A stretch of DNA of 64,000 bases, taken from contig NZ_JAPFFT010000001.1 in assembly GCF_026241105.1 (NCBI RefSeq), positions 248,001 through 312,000 on the forward strand, read 5' to 3'. The translations under genes were made by a program, and so were the position numbers. How positions within the stretch are numbered: the first letter of the stretch is position 1; every line of letters starts with the position of its first letter. The notes beneath the pieces were generated by a model. That model did no database searches. It saw only the letters and a list, made by a program, of their open reading frames with translations, and was not told the DNA's origin. This DNA comes from Arthrobacter rhizophilus. GTDB taxonomy: Bacteria; Actinomycetota; Actinomycetes; Actinomycetales; Micrococcaceae. Below, one piece after another: positions 8,491 through 18,040 of the stretch.

Positions 8491-9192
8491 ATGAGCCACA
8501 CTTCTGCCGAATCTGTCACTAAAACTGCCGAATCCGAAGAGCAGTTCTTCACGCTGTGGACCGTCTTCAAGCGGTTGGGCGATGCCCTGCGCAGCGCCGA
8601 TGCCGTCCAGGATTTCGAGCAGCTGGCTGCCAAGCTCGCCGAGGACGGCGTGGTCCTCCGCGGAAGCTACGACGTCTCCGCCATGCGTTCCGACGCCGAC
8701 GTCATGGTGTGGCTCCACGGGGCCAAGCCCGAGGCCCTGCAGCAGGCCGTCCGTGACATCCGCCGCAGCGCGCTATTCGCCGGCACCGAGATTGTCTGGT
8801 CCGCCATGGGCGTCCACCGTGAGGCCGAATTCGCCAAGAACCACGTTCCGGCTTACGCCCGCGGCGTCGAACCCAGCACTTGGCTGTGCGTCTACCCGTT
8901 CGTCCGTTCCTACGAATGGTACATCCTGCCGGCCGAAGAGCGTGGCAAGATGCTGCGCGACCACGGCATGCTGGGCCGCGACTTCCCGCAGGTCATCTCC
9001 AACACTGTGTCCTCCTTCGCCCTGGGCGACTGGGAATGGATCCTCGGCCTGGAAGCTCCCGAGCTTGTTGACCTGGTCGACCTCATGCGCCACCTGCGGG
9101 CCACCGATGCCCGCAACCACGTGCGCGAAGAAATCCCGTTTTACACCGGCCGCCGGATCACCGCCGCGGAGATCGCCGAGGTCCTCGCGTGA
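8491..9192 (+). CDS. hemQ: coproheme decarboxylase / peroxide-dependent heme synthase
   Basis: Last step of the coproporphyrin pathway: HemQ (ChdC) oxidatively decarboxylates coproheme to heme b with peroxide. 233 residues in the chlorite-dismutase fold. Conserved blocks include the VMVWLHG strand, SYEWYILP holding a candidate catalytic Tyr, and KMLRDHGMLGRDFPQV, whose His is the likely proximal heme ligand. ATG 8491 (MSHTSAESV) was chosen over an in-frame start at 8446 that overlaps the hairpin. The gene overlaps the GTG of hemH by 4 bases, so ferrochelatase and decarboxylase are translationally coupled. Confidence 0.95.
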   Translation: MSHTSAESVTKTAESEEQFFTLWTVFKRLGDALRSADAVQDFEQLAAKLAEDGVVLRGSYDVSAMRSDADVMVWLHGAKPEALQQAVRDIRRSALFAGTEIVWSAMGVHREAEFAKNHVPAYARGVEPSTWLCVYPFVRSYEWYILPAEERGKMLRDHGMLGRDFPQVISNTVSSFALGDWEWILGLEAPELVDLVDLMRHLRATDARNHVREEIPFYTGRRITAAEIAEVLA

Positions 9193-10433
9193 GCGGCCGC
9201 CACTCCACCGGGCCAGCCAGCCTCACTGAGGTCAATGACGTCACCGAGGCCGGGCGCATGGCTCCCAAAGAGTACGACGCCGTGCTCCTCGCCTCTTTCG
9301 GCGGTCCCGAAGGCCAGGACGACGTCATTCCCTTCCTTCGCAATGTGACCCGCGGCCGCGGCATCCCCGATGAGCGCCTCGAAGAGGTGTCCCACCACTA
9401 CCGCGCCTTTGGTGGCATCAGCCCCATCAACCAGCACAACAGGGACCTGAAGGCCGCACTCGAAGCAGAGCTTGCCGCCCGAGGCGTCAGCCTTCCGGTG
9501 CTGTGGGGCAACCGCAACTGGGATCCATACATTCCGCAGACGCTCCAGGAAGCCTACGACGCCGGCCACCGCAAGCTGCTCATGGTCACCACAAGCGCCT
9601 ACTCCTGCTACTCCAGCTGCCGCCAGTACCGTGAGGACATCGGCATCGCGCTGACCGAGACCGGCCTTGACGGCAAACTCGAGGTGGACAAGGTCCGCCA
9701 GTACTTCGACCACCCCGGCTTCGTCGAGCCTTTCGTGGAAGGAACCGCGGCGGGGCTCGCAGAGGTACGGTCGAAACTGGCCGCAGCCGGCCTCGAGGAC
9801 GCTCCGATCCACATCCTGTTCGCGACCCACTCCATTCCAACCCGTGACGCCGAAGCCGCCGGGCGTTCGGACGCCGAGCCGCGCGAGTTCGAGCAGGACT
9901 CGGCCTACGTGGCCCAGCACCTGGCGGCAGGCGCCGAGGTGGTTCGTCGGGTTGAAGCCGAATCCGGGCTCACCGCGCCGTGGTCCCTTGTGTATCAGTC
10001 CCGCTCAGGCGCCCCGCATGTTCCCTGGCTTGAGCCGGACATCAACGATGCCCTCGAGGAATTGGCCGGGCAGGGGATCAAAGGTGTTGTCATTGTTCCC
10101 CTCGGCTTCGTCTCTGACCACATGGAAGTGGCGTGGGACCTGGACACCGAGGCACTGGAAACCTGCAAGAACTTCGGGCTAGCCGCCACCCGGGTTCCCA
10201 CCCCGGGTACCCACCGCAAGTTCGTCTCCGGCCTGGCGGACCTCATCTGTGAGCGGACGGTAGCCAACAACATCGCCGATCGCCCGGCCATGACGGGATT
10301 GGGTCCGTGGTACGACGTCTGCCGGCCCGGTTGCTGCGCCAACTTCCGCGGCGAGAAGCCCACGATTGCGGGTGCAGACACCACCGTCGGGACCGGCCAT
10401 GATGCCTACCCCGCAGGAGAAAGCGCGAAATGA
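9189..10433 (+). CDS. hemH: coproporphyrin III ferrochelatase
   Basis: Inserts iron into coproporphyrin III. 414 residues if the GTG at 9189 is used (overlapping the hemQ stop); ATG 9258 would give MAPKEYDAVLLASFGG, closer to the usual family start. The metal-site His lies in FATHSIPTRD and the family signature in LVYQSRSG. The C-terminus has four cysteines: one in LICERT and three in DVCRPGCC. This is the type of cluster that binds [2Fe-2S] in several ferrochelatases, so an iron-sulfur cluster is likely but inferred. Overlaps hemC by 4 bases. Confidence 0.95.
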   Translation: MSGRHSTGPASLTEVNDVTEAGRMAPKEYDAVLLASFGGPEGQDDVIPFLRNVTRGRGIPDERLEEVSHHYRAFGGISPINQHNRDLKAALEAELAARGVSLPVLWGNRNWDPYIPQTLQEAYDAGHRKLLMVTTSAYSCYSSCRQYREDIGIALTETGLDGKLEVDKVRQYFDHPGFVEPFVEGTAAGLAEVRSKLAAAGLEDAPIHILFATHSIPTRDAEAAGRSDAEPREFEQDSAYVAQHLAAGAEVVRRVEAESGLTAPWSLVYQSRSGAPHVPWLEPDINDALEELAGQGIKGVVIVPLGFVSDHMEVAWDLDTEALETCKNFGLAATRVPTPGTHRKFVSGLADLICERTVANNIADRPAMTGLGPWYDVCRPGCCANFRGEKPTIAGADTTVGTGHDAYPAGESAK

Positions 10434-11434
10434 CCGTCCGGATCGGTACCCGCGCGAGCAAACTCGCGCTCACCCAGAGCCAGCAGGCAGCTGACCAGCT
10501 GGCCGCCGTCGGGGGCTTTCCCGTGGAACTGGTGCGCATCAAGACCGAAGGCGATGTCCGGACGGGCTCCCTGTCCCAGATGGGCGGCACTGGCGTGTTC
10601 GTCGCCGCTCTTCGTGACGCGCTGTTGGCGAACGCGTGCGACGTCGCTGTGCACTCCTTGAAGGATCTCCCCACGGGTGCGGCTCCAGGACTCACGATTG
10701 CCGCAACGCCCAAACGCGTCGACGTCCGGGACGCCTTGTGCGCCCGTGACGGGCTCAAGCTGGCGGATCTTCCGGCAGGCGCAAAGGTTGGCACCGGATC
10801 GCCGCGCCGCGCCGCCCAGCTGCGCGCCGCCCGCCCGGATCTCGACGTCGTGGACATCCGCGGCAACGTGGACACCCGGCTGGGCCGCGTTCCGGGGCTC
10901 ACCGGCAACGCAGAAGATGCACCCGGAGACCTCGACGCCGTCGTCCTCGCCGCGGCGGGACTGGAACGGATCAGCAGGCTCGACGTCGTGACTGAATTTT
11001 TCGAAACGGACGTCATGCTTCCCGCGCCGGGGCAGGGCTCGCTCGCGATCGAGTGCCGCGCGGCGGATGCTCCCGGACAGGCCGGCTCGCTCGAGGGTTC
11101 CCAGGGCGCCCAAAGTACCCAAAATGCCCTCGCCCAGGCCCTCGCCGCCCTGAACGACGAGGACACCCGCCTGGCCGTCACCGCGGAGCGCGCCGTATTG
11201 GCCCGACTCGAAGCCGGTTGCGCTGCCCCCGTGGGCGCCTATGCCTACCGCAAGGGCAGCATGCTGTACTTGGAAGCCGTTGTCTGTGCCGTGGATGGGA
11301 GCAAAACCGTACGGGAGAAGAAAGCCACGGACGGCCTCACTGAGGTGGGCGCCACGTTGCTGGGAATCGAAGTCGCTGAGCTCCTGCTTGCTGCGGGTGC
11401 TGCGGACATCGCAGATCTTGCCGCTTCCCGATAA
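10430..11434 (+). CDS. hemC: hydroxymethylbilane synthase (porphobilinogen deaminase)
   Basis: Polymerises four porphobilinogens to the linear hydroxymethylbilane. 334 residues. Recognised by RIGTRASKLALTQSQ at the N-terminus, the substrate-binding block AVHSLKDLPT, GTGSPRRAAQL and RGNVDTRL, the PGQGSLAIECR motif, and the dipyrromethane cofactor Cys in EAGCAAPVGAYA. A short Gly/Ser/Gln-rich insert follows PGQGSLAIECR. Starts at an ATGA overlap with hemH, so it is translationally coupled. hemD follows after 19 bases. Confidence 0.96.
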   Translation: MTVRIGTRASKLALTQSQQAADQLAAVGGFPVELVRIKTEGDVRTGSLSQMGGTGVFVAALRDALLANACDVAVHSLKDLPTGAAPGLTIAATPKRVDVRDALCARDGLKLADLPAGAKVGTGSPRRAAQLRAARPDLDVVDIRGNVDTRLGRVPGLTGNAEDAPGDLDAVVLAAAGLERISRLDVVTEFFETDVMLPAPGQGSLAIECRAADAPGQAGSLEGSQGAQSTQNALAQALAALNDEDTRLAVTAERAVLARLEAGCAAPVGAYAYRKGSMLYLEAVVCAVDGSKTVREKKATDGLTEVGATLLGIEVAELLLAAGAADIADLAASR

Positions 11435-11453
11435 CCGGAGCCAACAGGAGACC

Positions 11454-12347
11454 ATGGGACGGCACAGCGCGGTGAAGTCAGGGGAGACCCGGGCCCTTGA
11501 AGGCGCCCGGGTCCTTGTGACGCGCAGTCCGGACCGTGCAGCGCCGCTCGTCGCTGCCCTGCGGGAAGCTGGCGCCGAACCGCTCCTGCTTCCGTTGATC
11601 GACTTCGAGCGTGCCCGGGACCAGCATTCGCTCGAGGTTGCGTTGGACGCCCTCCGCGCGGGTGCATATGACTGGCTCGTGGTCAGCAGCATTACCACTG
11701 TGCGCGCCCTGAAGGAAAAAGCGGCCGAACGCCGCATGGAGTTGAAGGAACTGATTCCGGACTCGGTCATGGTCGCAACGATTGGCCCTTCGAGCCGACG
11801 AGTCCTCGAAGCGGAGGGCATCCGTGTGGACCTCGCGCCGGAGGATGTCCAGTCTGCCGCAGGACTCGTCGATGTTTGGCCCACAGGCTTTGTCAGTGTG
11901 CTGTTGCCGCAAGCGGACATCGCCGGTGCAGTGTTGGCGGCGGGGATCGAAGCCAAGGGAGCCGTGGTCCAGACCGTCACGGCTTACCACACCGTGGACT
12001 ACCCGGCGGACCCCGAATGCCGGCTTGCGGCTGCCTTGCTCTCGGCGAACGGCTGGCAAGCCGGGACGGCACTGGGTGCCCCGGAGCTCAGTCCGGCAGC
12101 CGCCAAAGCCGAGCTCTCCAGCGGCCGGCTCCACGCCGTCGTCGCCGCCTCGCCCAGTGCAGCGCGCCGCATCCATGCCGCACTTGCACCGCTGGAAGAC
12201 TGCCGCTTCATCGCGATCGGGCGCTCGACGGCGGCAGAGGCTGCCGCTCTCGGCCTCCCGGTTGCCGCAACCGCCAAGGAACCCACACCCGCCGGGATCG
12301 TGGCCGCCCTACGCACTGTATTCGCAAGCGAAAGGAACGAAAGTTGA
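11454..12347 (+). CDS. hemD: uroporphyrinogen III synthase
   Basis: Cyclises hydroxymethylbilane with inversion of ring D. 297 residues with the two-lobed, poorly conserved HemD fold. Visible marks are [20 protein letters not shown] at the start, [13 protein letters not shown] at about residues 77-89, and the late [12 protein letters not shown] and [16 protein letters not shown] blocks that match the second lobe. ATG 11454 has AGGAG 7 bases upstream; the open frame extends further up but overlaps hemC. Identity rests on motif fit plus the invariant hemC-hemD order. Shares a TTGA overlap with hemB. Confidence 0.92.
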   Translation: MGRHSAVKSGETRALEGARVLVTRSPDRAAPLVAALREAGAEPLLLPLIDFERARDQHSLEVALDALRAGAYDWLVVSSITTVRALKEKAAERRMELKELIPDSVMVATIGPSSRRVLEAEGIRVDLAPEDVQSAAGLVDVWPTGFVSVLLPQADIAGAVLAAGIEAKGAVVQTVTAYHTVDYPADPECRLAAALLSANGWQAGTALGAPELSPAAAKAELSSGRLHAVVAASPSAARRIHAALAPLEDCRFIAIGRSTAAEAAALGLPVAATAKEPTPAGIVAALRTVFASERNES

Positions 12348-13324
12348 GCTTTCCAAACCACCGGCCCCGCAGGCTCCGCACCACGCCCGCCATGCGCCGG
12401 ATGACGGCTGAACACCGGCTGGCGCCCGCGGACCTCATCTTGCCGGCCTTTATTCGCGAAGGGCTTAGCAAGCCGGCTCCGATCACTTCCATGCCCGGCG
12501 TCGTGCAGCACACCACGGACTCGCTGAAGCGCGCCGCTGCGGAAGCCGTGGAACTCGGTGTCAGCGGAATCATGCTTTTCGGTGTTCCCGCAGTCCGTGA
12601 TGCCCGCGGCACCGCTTCACTGGATCCGGACGGCGTGCTGAACAAGGCCATCCGCGATGTCCGCTCCGAAGTGGGCGATGACCTGGTGGTCATGGGCGAC
12701 GTGTGCCTGGACGAGTTCACGGACCACGGCCACTGCGGGGTCCTCGACGCCAACGGTTATGTGGACAACGATGCCACCCTGGAGATCTACGCCCAGATGG
12801 CCGTGGCGCAGGCCGAGGCCGGCGCCCATGTCCTGGGACCGTCCGGGATGATGGATGGCCAGATCGCCGTGATTCGCCAGGCCCTGGAAGCTGCCGGACA
12901 CCAGAACACCGCGGTCCTCGCGTACGCGGCGAAGTATGCCTCGGCCTTCTACGGCCCATTCCGCGAGGCCGTGGATTCGCAGCTCAAGGGCGATCGCCGC
13001 ACCTACCAGATGGATGCTGCCAACCGCCGGGAAGCCATCATCGAGGTGGAACTCGACCTCGAAGAGGGCGCGGACATGGTGATGGTCAAGCCGGCCATGA
13101 GCTACCTCGACATTCTGGCCGACGTCGCGGCCATGAGCCCGGTTCCCGTGGCGGCCTACCAAATCTCCGGTGAATACGCCATGATCGAAGCGGCTGCCGC
13201 AAACGGCTGGATCGACCGCCGCGGCGCCATCACAGAATCCGTGCTCGGCATCAAACGGGCCGGCGCCGACATGGTGCTGACGTACTGGGCGTCCGAGCTT
13301 GCCGGCTGGCTCAAGGAGTCCTGA
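12344..13324 (+). CDS. hemB: delta-aminolevulinic acid dehydratase (porphobilinogen synthase)
   Basis: Condenses two 5-aminolevulinates to porphobilinogen. 326 residues from a TTG that overlaps the hemD stop and has GAAAGGAACG upstream; the protein then starts [20 protein letters not shown], the normal HemB start. Schiff-base lysines are in [14 protein letters not shown] and [11 protein letters not shown]. The metal loop reads [15 protein letters not shown]. coli has Cys at all three zinc positions, while here the middle one is Asp, a mixed zinc/magnesium-type site. The stop overlaps the next ATG by one base. Confidence 0.96.
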   Translation: MSFPNHRPRRLRTTPAMRRMTAEHRLAPADLILPAFIREGLSKPAPITSMPGVVQHTTDSLKRAAAEAVELGVSGIMLFGVPAVRDARGTASLDPDGVLNKAIRDVRSEVGDDLVVMGDVCLDEFTDHGHCGVLDANGYVDNDATLEIYAQMAVAQAEAGAHVLGPSGMMDGQIAVIRQALEAAGHQNTAVLAYAAKYASAFYGPFREAVDSQLKGDRRTYQMDAANRREAIIEVELDLEEGADMVMVKPAMSYLDILADVAAMSPVPVAAYQISGEYAMIEAAAANGWIDRRGAITESVLGIKRAGADMVLTYWASELAGWLKES

Positions 13325-14400
13325 TGACCGAAACCGGTTCCACTCCCACAGCCCCGGTGGGTCCTACGGAGATCCTCCTCGGACTGAACACCTTCGGTGA
13401 CGCCGGGGTGGACGCGGATGGCAACCCGAAACCGCACGCCCAGGTTTTGCGGGAGCTGCTGGTGGAAGCGGAACTGGCGGACGCCGTCGGGCTTCACGCC
13501 TTTGGCGTGGGGGAGCACCACCGCCGCGACTTCGCTGTCTCAGCGCCCGAAGTGTTCCTCGCGGCCGCAGCCGCCCGCACATCACGGATCAGGCTCGGTT
13601 CTGCCGTCACCGTCCTGAGTTCTGATGACCCCATTCGGGTCTTCCAACGCTTCTCCACCGTTGATGCACTCTCCAACGGCCGGGCAGAAGTGATGCTGGG
13701 CCGTGGCTCCTTCGTGGAATCCTTCCCGTTGTTTGGCTTGGACCTGGCAGATTACGAAGTCTTGTTCGAGGAAAAGCTCGATCTCTTCGACAAGGTCCGG
13801 GCGCAAAAGCCCGTGCATTGGGAGGGCCGCACCCGGCCAAATGTCAACGGAATGAGCGTTTTTCCGCCGCTGGAACATCACTTGCTGCCAACGTGGATTG
13901 GTGTGGGGGGAACTCCTGAGTCGGTGCTGCGCTGCGCCCAATACGGCTATCCGATCATCTTCGCAATCATCGGTGGAGAGCCGCGCCGTTTTGCCCCGCT
14001 GGTAAACCTGTACCGCGAGGCAATGGGGAAATACGGACACCCCATGCAGCAGATCGCCACGCACTCGCCCGGCCACGTCGCTCCGACCGACGAGCAAGCC
14101 CGCGAAGAGTTGTTCCCGCACTGGTTAGCGCAGCGCAACCGGATCGGCGCTGAACGGGGTTGGGGCCCGGCCAGCAGGGGCGAGTTCGACGCCATGTGCG
14201 GTCCCGAGGGTGCCCTGTATGTCGGTTCCCCGGAAACCGTCGCCCGGAAAATCGTGCTGCTGAAGCAGAACCTCGGCGTGGACCGTTTTGACCTCAAATA
14301 CAGCAACGGAACCCTGCCCCATGAATCCATGATGCGCTGTATCGAACTCTTCGGCACTGTAGTAGCCCCTCTGGTTAGCGAACTGCTCGCTGTCCCTTGA
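13324..14400 (+). CDS. LLM class flavin-dependent oxidoreductase inside the heme operon
   Basis: A 358-residue luciferase-like monooxygenase-fold protein (F420 or FMN dependent; the cofactor cannot be told). Typical blocks are [49 protein letters not shown] and the late [11 protein letters not shown]. It is locked into the operon: its ATG overlaps the hemB stop and its stop abuts the leader of hemL. Nothing in the sequence ties it to porphyrins chemically; no LLM enzyme is needed in the known pathway. Transcriptional co-membership is strongly suggested by spacing, function is unknown. Confidence 0.9.
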   Translation: MTETGSTPTAPVGPTEILLGLNTFGDAGVDADGNPKPHAQVLRELLVEAELADAVGLHAFGVGEHHRRDFAVSAPEVFLAAAAARTSRIRLGSAVTVLSSDDPIRVFQRFSTVDALSNGRAEVMLGRGSFVESFPLFGLDLADYEVLFEEKLDLFDKVRAQKPVHWEGRTRPNVNGMSVFPPLEHHLLPTWIGVGGTPESVLRCAQYGYPIIFAIIGGEPRRFAPLVNLYREAMGKYGHPMQQIATHSPGHVAPTDEQAREELFPHWLAQRNRIGAERGWGPASRGEFDAMCGPEGALYVGSPETVARKIVLLKQNLGVDRFDLKYSNGTLPHESMMRCIELFGTVVAPLVSELLAVP

Positions 14401-14489
14401 ACGCACCTGAACGCGCGCCTAAACCGCCGTTGCCTGAACCGCTCTCGCCGGCGTCTGGACCGCCCCGAATCCCTGAAAGAATGGAAGCC

Positions 14490-15809
14490 ATGACTTCAAA
14501 CACCCCTGTCTCCGACCAGCTGTTCGACCGCGCCCGTTCGCTGATGCCCGGCGGCGTCAACTCCCCGGTGCGCGCATTCGGCTCCGTGGGCGGCAACCCG
14601 AAGTTCATGGTCTCCGCACAGGGTCCCTACCTGACCGATGCGGATGGTCGCGAGTACGTAGACCTCGTATGCTCCTGGGGTCCGGCACTGCTGGGTCACG
14701 CGCACCCGGCCGTGCTCGGAGCCGTCCACGCCGCCGTGGACCGTGGCCTGTCCTTCGGTGCTTCGACGCCGGACGAGGCAAACCTCGCCGCGATCGTCAA
14801 GGAACGCGTCTCCGCCGTCGAGCGAATCCGCATGGTGTCCACGGGTACGGAAGCCACGATGACCGCGGTGCGCTTGGCCCGCGGATTCACTGGACGCAAC
14901 CTGATAGTGAAGTTCGCCGGCTGCTACCACGGCCACCTCGATGGACTCCTCGCCGCCGCGGGCTCGGGCCTCGCGACCATGGCGCTGCCCGGTTCGGCCG
15001 GCGTTACGGAAGCGGCCGCGGCTGAAACGCTCGTCCTTCCATACAACGACCTCGCCGCTGTGGAAGCCGCCTTCGCTGCCCACGGAAACAACATCGCGGC
15101 CGTCATCACTGAGGCTGCTCCTGCCAACATGGGCGTAGTCACGCCGAACGAAGGCTTCAACGCCGGGCTCTCCCGCATCACCCGCGAACACGGCGCTCTC
15201 TTGATCCTGGACGAGGTCCTCACCGGCTTCCGCACCGGCTACGCGGGCTACTGGGGCCTCACGGGCCGCCAGGAAGGCTGGGTGCCGGACCTGCTGACCT
15301 TCGGCAAGGTGATCGGGGGCGGCATGCCGACGGCGGCCCTTGGCGGACGGGGCGACGTGATGGACTACCTTGCGCCCCTTGGCCCGGTGTACCAGGCGGG
15401 TACCTTGTCCGGGAACCCCGTGGCAATGGCCGCCGGCGTCGCGACCCTGACGCACGCTACGCCCGAGGTCTACAGTTTCGTGGATGCCCGCTCGCTGGAA
15501 CTCTCCGCGGCACTTTCATCGGCACTGGACACCGCCGGCGTGGACCACTCGATCCAGCGCGCCGGGAACCTATTCTCCGTGGCCTTTGGTACGTCCGCCA
15601 ACGGCGTCCACAATTACGCCGACGCGCAAGCCCAGGAGGTCTTCCGCTACGCGCCGTTCTTCCACTCCATGCTGGACTCGGGTGTCTACCTGCCGCCGTC
15701 GGTCTTCGAAGCGTGGTTCTTGTCCGCCGCGCACGACGACCCCGCGATGAACCGGATCTTCGACGCGCTGCCGGCCGCAGCCAAGGCAGCCGCGGAGGCG
15801 ACTGCCTGA
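14490..15809 (+). CDS. hemL: glutamate-1-semialdehyde 2,1-aminomutase
   Basis: PLP enzyme that converts glutamate-1-semialdehyde, the HemA product, to 5-aminolevulinate. 439 residues from ATG 14490 ([15 protein letters not shown]) with GAAAGA 9 bases upstream; ATG 14481 or the TTG at 14397 are alternatives. Family marks are [16 protein letters not shown], the aminotransferase class III block [12 protein letters not shown], and the PLP lysine in [14 protein letters not shown]. Last gene of the heme operon, followed by a hairpin. Its product acts second in the pathway although it is encoded last. Confidence 0.96.
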   Translation: MTSNTPVSDQLFDRARSLMPGGVNSPVRAFGSVGGNPKFMVSAQGPYLTDADGREYVDLVCSWGPALLGHAHPAVLGAVHAAVDRGLSFGASTPDEANLAAIVKERVSAVERIRMVSTGTEATMTAVRLARGFTGRNLIVKFAGCYHGHLDGLLAAAGSGLATMALPGSAGVTEAAAAETLVLPYNDLAAVEAAFAAHGNNIAAVITEAAPANMGVVTPNEGFNAGLSRITREHGALLILDEVLTGFRTGYAGYWGLTGRQEGWVPDLLTFGKVIGGGMPTAALGGRGDVMDYLAPLGPVYQAGTLSGNPVAMAAGVATLTHATPEVYSFVDARSLELSAALSSALDTAGVDHSIQRAGNLFSVAFGTSANGVHNYADAQAQEVFRYAPFFHSMLDSGVYLPPSVFEAWFLSAAHDDPAMNRIFDALPAAAKAAAEATA

Positions 15810-15833
15810 CACGCGGCGTTTTCCCGATGTCTT

Positions 15834-15877
15834 GCAGCCTGCTCCGTGCGCCGACCGATGGGCCGGGAGCAGGCTGC
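15834..15877 (+). terminator. terminator-like hairpin after hemL
   Basis: Arms 15834-15845 (GCAGCCTGCTCC) and 15866-15877 are exact complements around a 20-base loop. No T-run. Its position 25 bases behind hemL and before the next gene marks the likely end of the heme transcript. Confidence 0.5.
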
Positions 15878-15902
15878 GGACAATGATCGAATCGACAAGG
15901 CG

Positions 15903-17186
15903 ATGATTCATCTGCTCAAGCCGTCCAGAATTTCACTGCTTGTCCTCATAGCCCTCATAGCCGGGGTGTTTTCCGGCATCGCGCGTTCTGATAGCCCGGA
16001 CCGCGGACTGTTGGCGGGCGGGGATTCACCCCCGACGGCGGGTATTGCGCAGGCCGCTCCGATGCCCGTGTTTTCCACCCCTCCGGCGGAGGGATCGCCG
16101 TCTGCTTCTGTTTCCCCTGCTACGCCTACTGAGTTGCCGCCTCCTCCCCACCCGACGCCGGAGCAACGGCTCGCGGCCTTGACCCTGGAACAGAGGGTGG
16201 GGCAGTTGTTCATGGTGGCAGCCAAGGCCGATGGAGGCGATGCCAGCGCGGTGGCTGAGCTCCTGAACAACCATGTGGGCAACATCTATCTGGCCGGACG
16301 CAGCCAGGCGGGCGTGGCTGCAACGGCATCAGTAGTGGAGAAACTGAAGGCAGGCGTTTCGCCGGCTTCAACCCGTGGGTTGCCGCTTTTCGTCGCGACG
16401 GATCAGGAGGGCGGCTCCGTCCAAGTCCTGAGGGGACCCGGGTTCCTGCCTATTCCCGCCGCCTTGGACCAAGGAAAATCGAGCCCGGAACAATTACGCG
16501 CCGACGCACGGAACTGGGGGTCCGAGCTGCTGCAGGCCGGAGTGAATGTTGACCTGGCACCGGTACTGGATACGGTTCCCAGCCCTGAGTTCGCTCCCTC
16601 GAATAAGCCCATTGGTGCGTTCCAGCGCGAGTACGGCTTCACCCCGGCCTCGGTGTCCGAGCACGGGAACGCGATGGCGGCCGGGCTGCGGGACGCAGGG
16701 GTGGCGCCGGTGGTCAAGCATTTTCCGGGCATGGGACGCGTCAGCTTGAATACCGACGTCAGCGCCAACGTCCGCGACGCCGAAACCACCCGGAAGGATC
16801 CCTACCTCGCTCCATTTAAGGCTGCGATTGACGGAGGGCTCCGGTGGGTCATGATTTCGAACGCCTACTACGACAAGATCGATCCCGACCACATGGCGCC
16901 GTTCTCACCCGTCATCATGCGCACCATGTTGCGTGCAGACGCAGGGTTCACCGGAATCATCGTGTCCGATGACCTGTGCAACGCCGTGCAGCTGTCGCCT
17001 TGGAGCCCCGGGGACAGGGCAACGAATTTCATCGCCGCGGGCGGCACCATGGCTTTGTGCGCAGATACGGCCTCCGTTCGGGTGATGTACGCCCAGGTCC
17101 TGGAACGGGCGAAGACCGATCCTGATTTCCGCAAAACGGTCGATGCCGCGGCCTTGACCGTTCTTCAGGTCAAGGCCGGGCAGTAG
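15903..17186 (+). CDS. glycoside hydrolase family 3 N-terminal domain protein (NagZ-like)
   Basis: A 427-residue exported or membrane-anchored protein: N-terminal hydrophobic segment (LLVLIALIAGVFSGIA), a Pro/Ser/Thr-rich linker (about 35-85), then a GH3 barrel beginning EQRLAALTLEQRVGQLFM. The nucleophile Asp is in GIIVSDDL. The conserved KHFPG block is followed by MGRVSLNTD rather than the HGxxxxDSH of NagZ, so the Asp-His catalytic dyad of beta-N-acetylglucosaminidases is not visible. A role in peptidoglycan or glycan turnover is likely, the exact reaction is uncertain. ATG 15903 gives a clean signal; an in-frame start at 15846 falls in the hemL hairpin. Confidence 0.85.
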   Translation: MIHLLKPSRISLLVLIALIAGVFSGIARSDSPDRGLLAGGDSPPTAGIAQAAPMPVFSTPPAEGSPSASVSPATPTELPPPPHPTPEQRLAALTLEQRVGQLFMVAAKADGGDASAVAELLNNHVGNIYLAGRSQAGVAATASVVEKLKAGVSPASTRGLPLFVATDQEGGSVQVLRGPGFLPIPAALDQGKSSPEQLRADARNWGSELLQAGVNVDLAPVLDTVPSPEFAPSNKPIGAFQREYGFTPASVSEHGNAMAAGLRDAGVAPVVKHFPGMGRVSLNTDVSANVRDAETTRKDPYLAPFKAAIDGGLRWVMISNAYYDKIDPDHMAPFSPVIMRTMLRADAGFTGIIVSDDLCNAVQLSPWSPGDRATNFIAAGGTMALCADTASVRVMYAQVLERAKTDPDFRKTVDAAALTVLQVKAGQ

Positions 17187-17224
17187 GCCGGACGGCAGTA
17201 GGCCGGACGGCAGCAGGCCGGACG
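17180..17224. repeat. three tandem 15-bp repeats over the glycosidase stop codon
   Basis: GCAGTAGGCCGGACG occurs at 17180-17194 and 17195-17209 and, with one change, at 17210-17224. The first copy contains the TAG stop (17184-17186) and the second repeats it. Likely replication slippage. Confidence 0.85.
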
Positions 17225-17227
17225 CGA

Positions 17228-17291
17228 AAATCCCCGGCTTCCAGACGATTCACCACCGCGCGCGGGTGGTTCGTCTGGAAGCCGGGGATTT
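17228..17291. terminator. bidirectional terminator, 21-bp stem
   Basis: Arms 17228-17248 and 17271-17291 are perfect 21-base complements; the loop holds a second inverted repeat (ACCACC/GGTGGT). The outer A and T ends give a U-tract in both directions. It separates the convergent glycosidase and ABC transporter genes. Confidence 0.85.
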
Positions 17292-17302
17292 CTTTGTAAG
17301 GC

Positions 17303-18040
17303 CTAGAGTACGTCCGAAAGGAAGCCCTTCAAACGTTCGGTTCGAGGCTCCGTGAAGAGCTGTTCGGGCGATCCCGACTCCACGACGATGCCCGCATCCA
17401 TGAACGTCACGGTGTCCGACACGTTCCTTGAGAAGCCCATTTCGTGGGTCACCACCACCATGGTCATGCCACCCTTGGCCAGATCGGCCATGAGCGCGAG
17501 CACGCCCTTGACTAGTTCAGGGTCCAGGGCGGAAGTTGCCTCGTCGAAGAACATGACCTCGGGCTTCATGGCCAGCGCGCGGGCAATGGCCACACGCTGC
17601 TGCTGCCCACCGGAGAGATTGGCGGGCCGGGCATCGGCCTTGTGCTTGAGTCCGACGAGGTCCAGCTGTGCCAACGCCTCCTCGCGTGCCTGCTCCTTGG
17701 ACATACCGCGCAGCTTCCGCAAAGCCAGCGTGATATTTTCCGCCACGGTCTTGTGGGGGAACAGGTTGAACTGCTGGAAGACCATGCCGATCCGCCGGCG
17801 CAGTTCATCCGGGTTGTCCTTGAGCACCGAACGGCCATCGAGCAAAATGTCACCCTGCTCGGGTTCGATCAGCCGGTTCATGACCCGCAGGAGCGTGGAT
17901 TTCCCTGAGCCGGAGGGACCGATCACGGAAGCCGTGGTGCCCTTCTCGACATGCAGGTCGATTCCGCGCAGGACATGGTTGGATCCGAACGACAAGTGGA
18001 TGTTCTTCGCGGTCAGCGTTCCGGAAACGAACTCGCTCAT
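17303..18040 (-). CDS. polar amino acid ABC transporter, ATP-binding protein
   Basis: A 245-residue ATPase of the GlnQ/HisP type. Walker A is GPSGSGKS (about 39-46), the Q-loop lies in [12 protein letters not shown], the ABC signature is [17 protein letters not shown], Walker B is [15 protein letters not shown], and the switch His is in VVTHEMGF. It energises import with the two genes upstream (permease and binding protein). It overlaps the permease stop by 4 bases and is the last gene of the unit, 12 bases before the bidirectional terminator. Confidence 0.95.
   Translation of the reverse strand: MSEFVSGTLTAKNIHLSFGSNHVLRGIDLHVEKGTTASVIGPSGSGKSTLLRVMNRLIEPEQGDILLDGRSVLKDNPDELRRRIGMVFQQFNLFPHKTVAENITLALRKLRGMSKEQAREEALAQLDLVGLKHKADARPANLSGGQQQRVAIARALAMKPEVMFFDEATSALDPELVKGVLALMADLAKGGMTMVVVTHEMGFSRNVSDTVTFMDAGIVVESGSPEQLFTEPRTERLKGFLSDVL

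Noticed and set aside
10406-11980. Long open frame (524 codons) opposite hemC-hemD
   Set aside because: It spans two genes of the heme operon on the other strand and has shadow-type composition.
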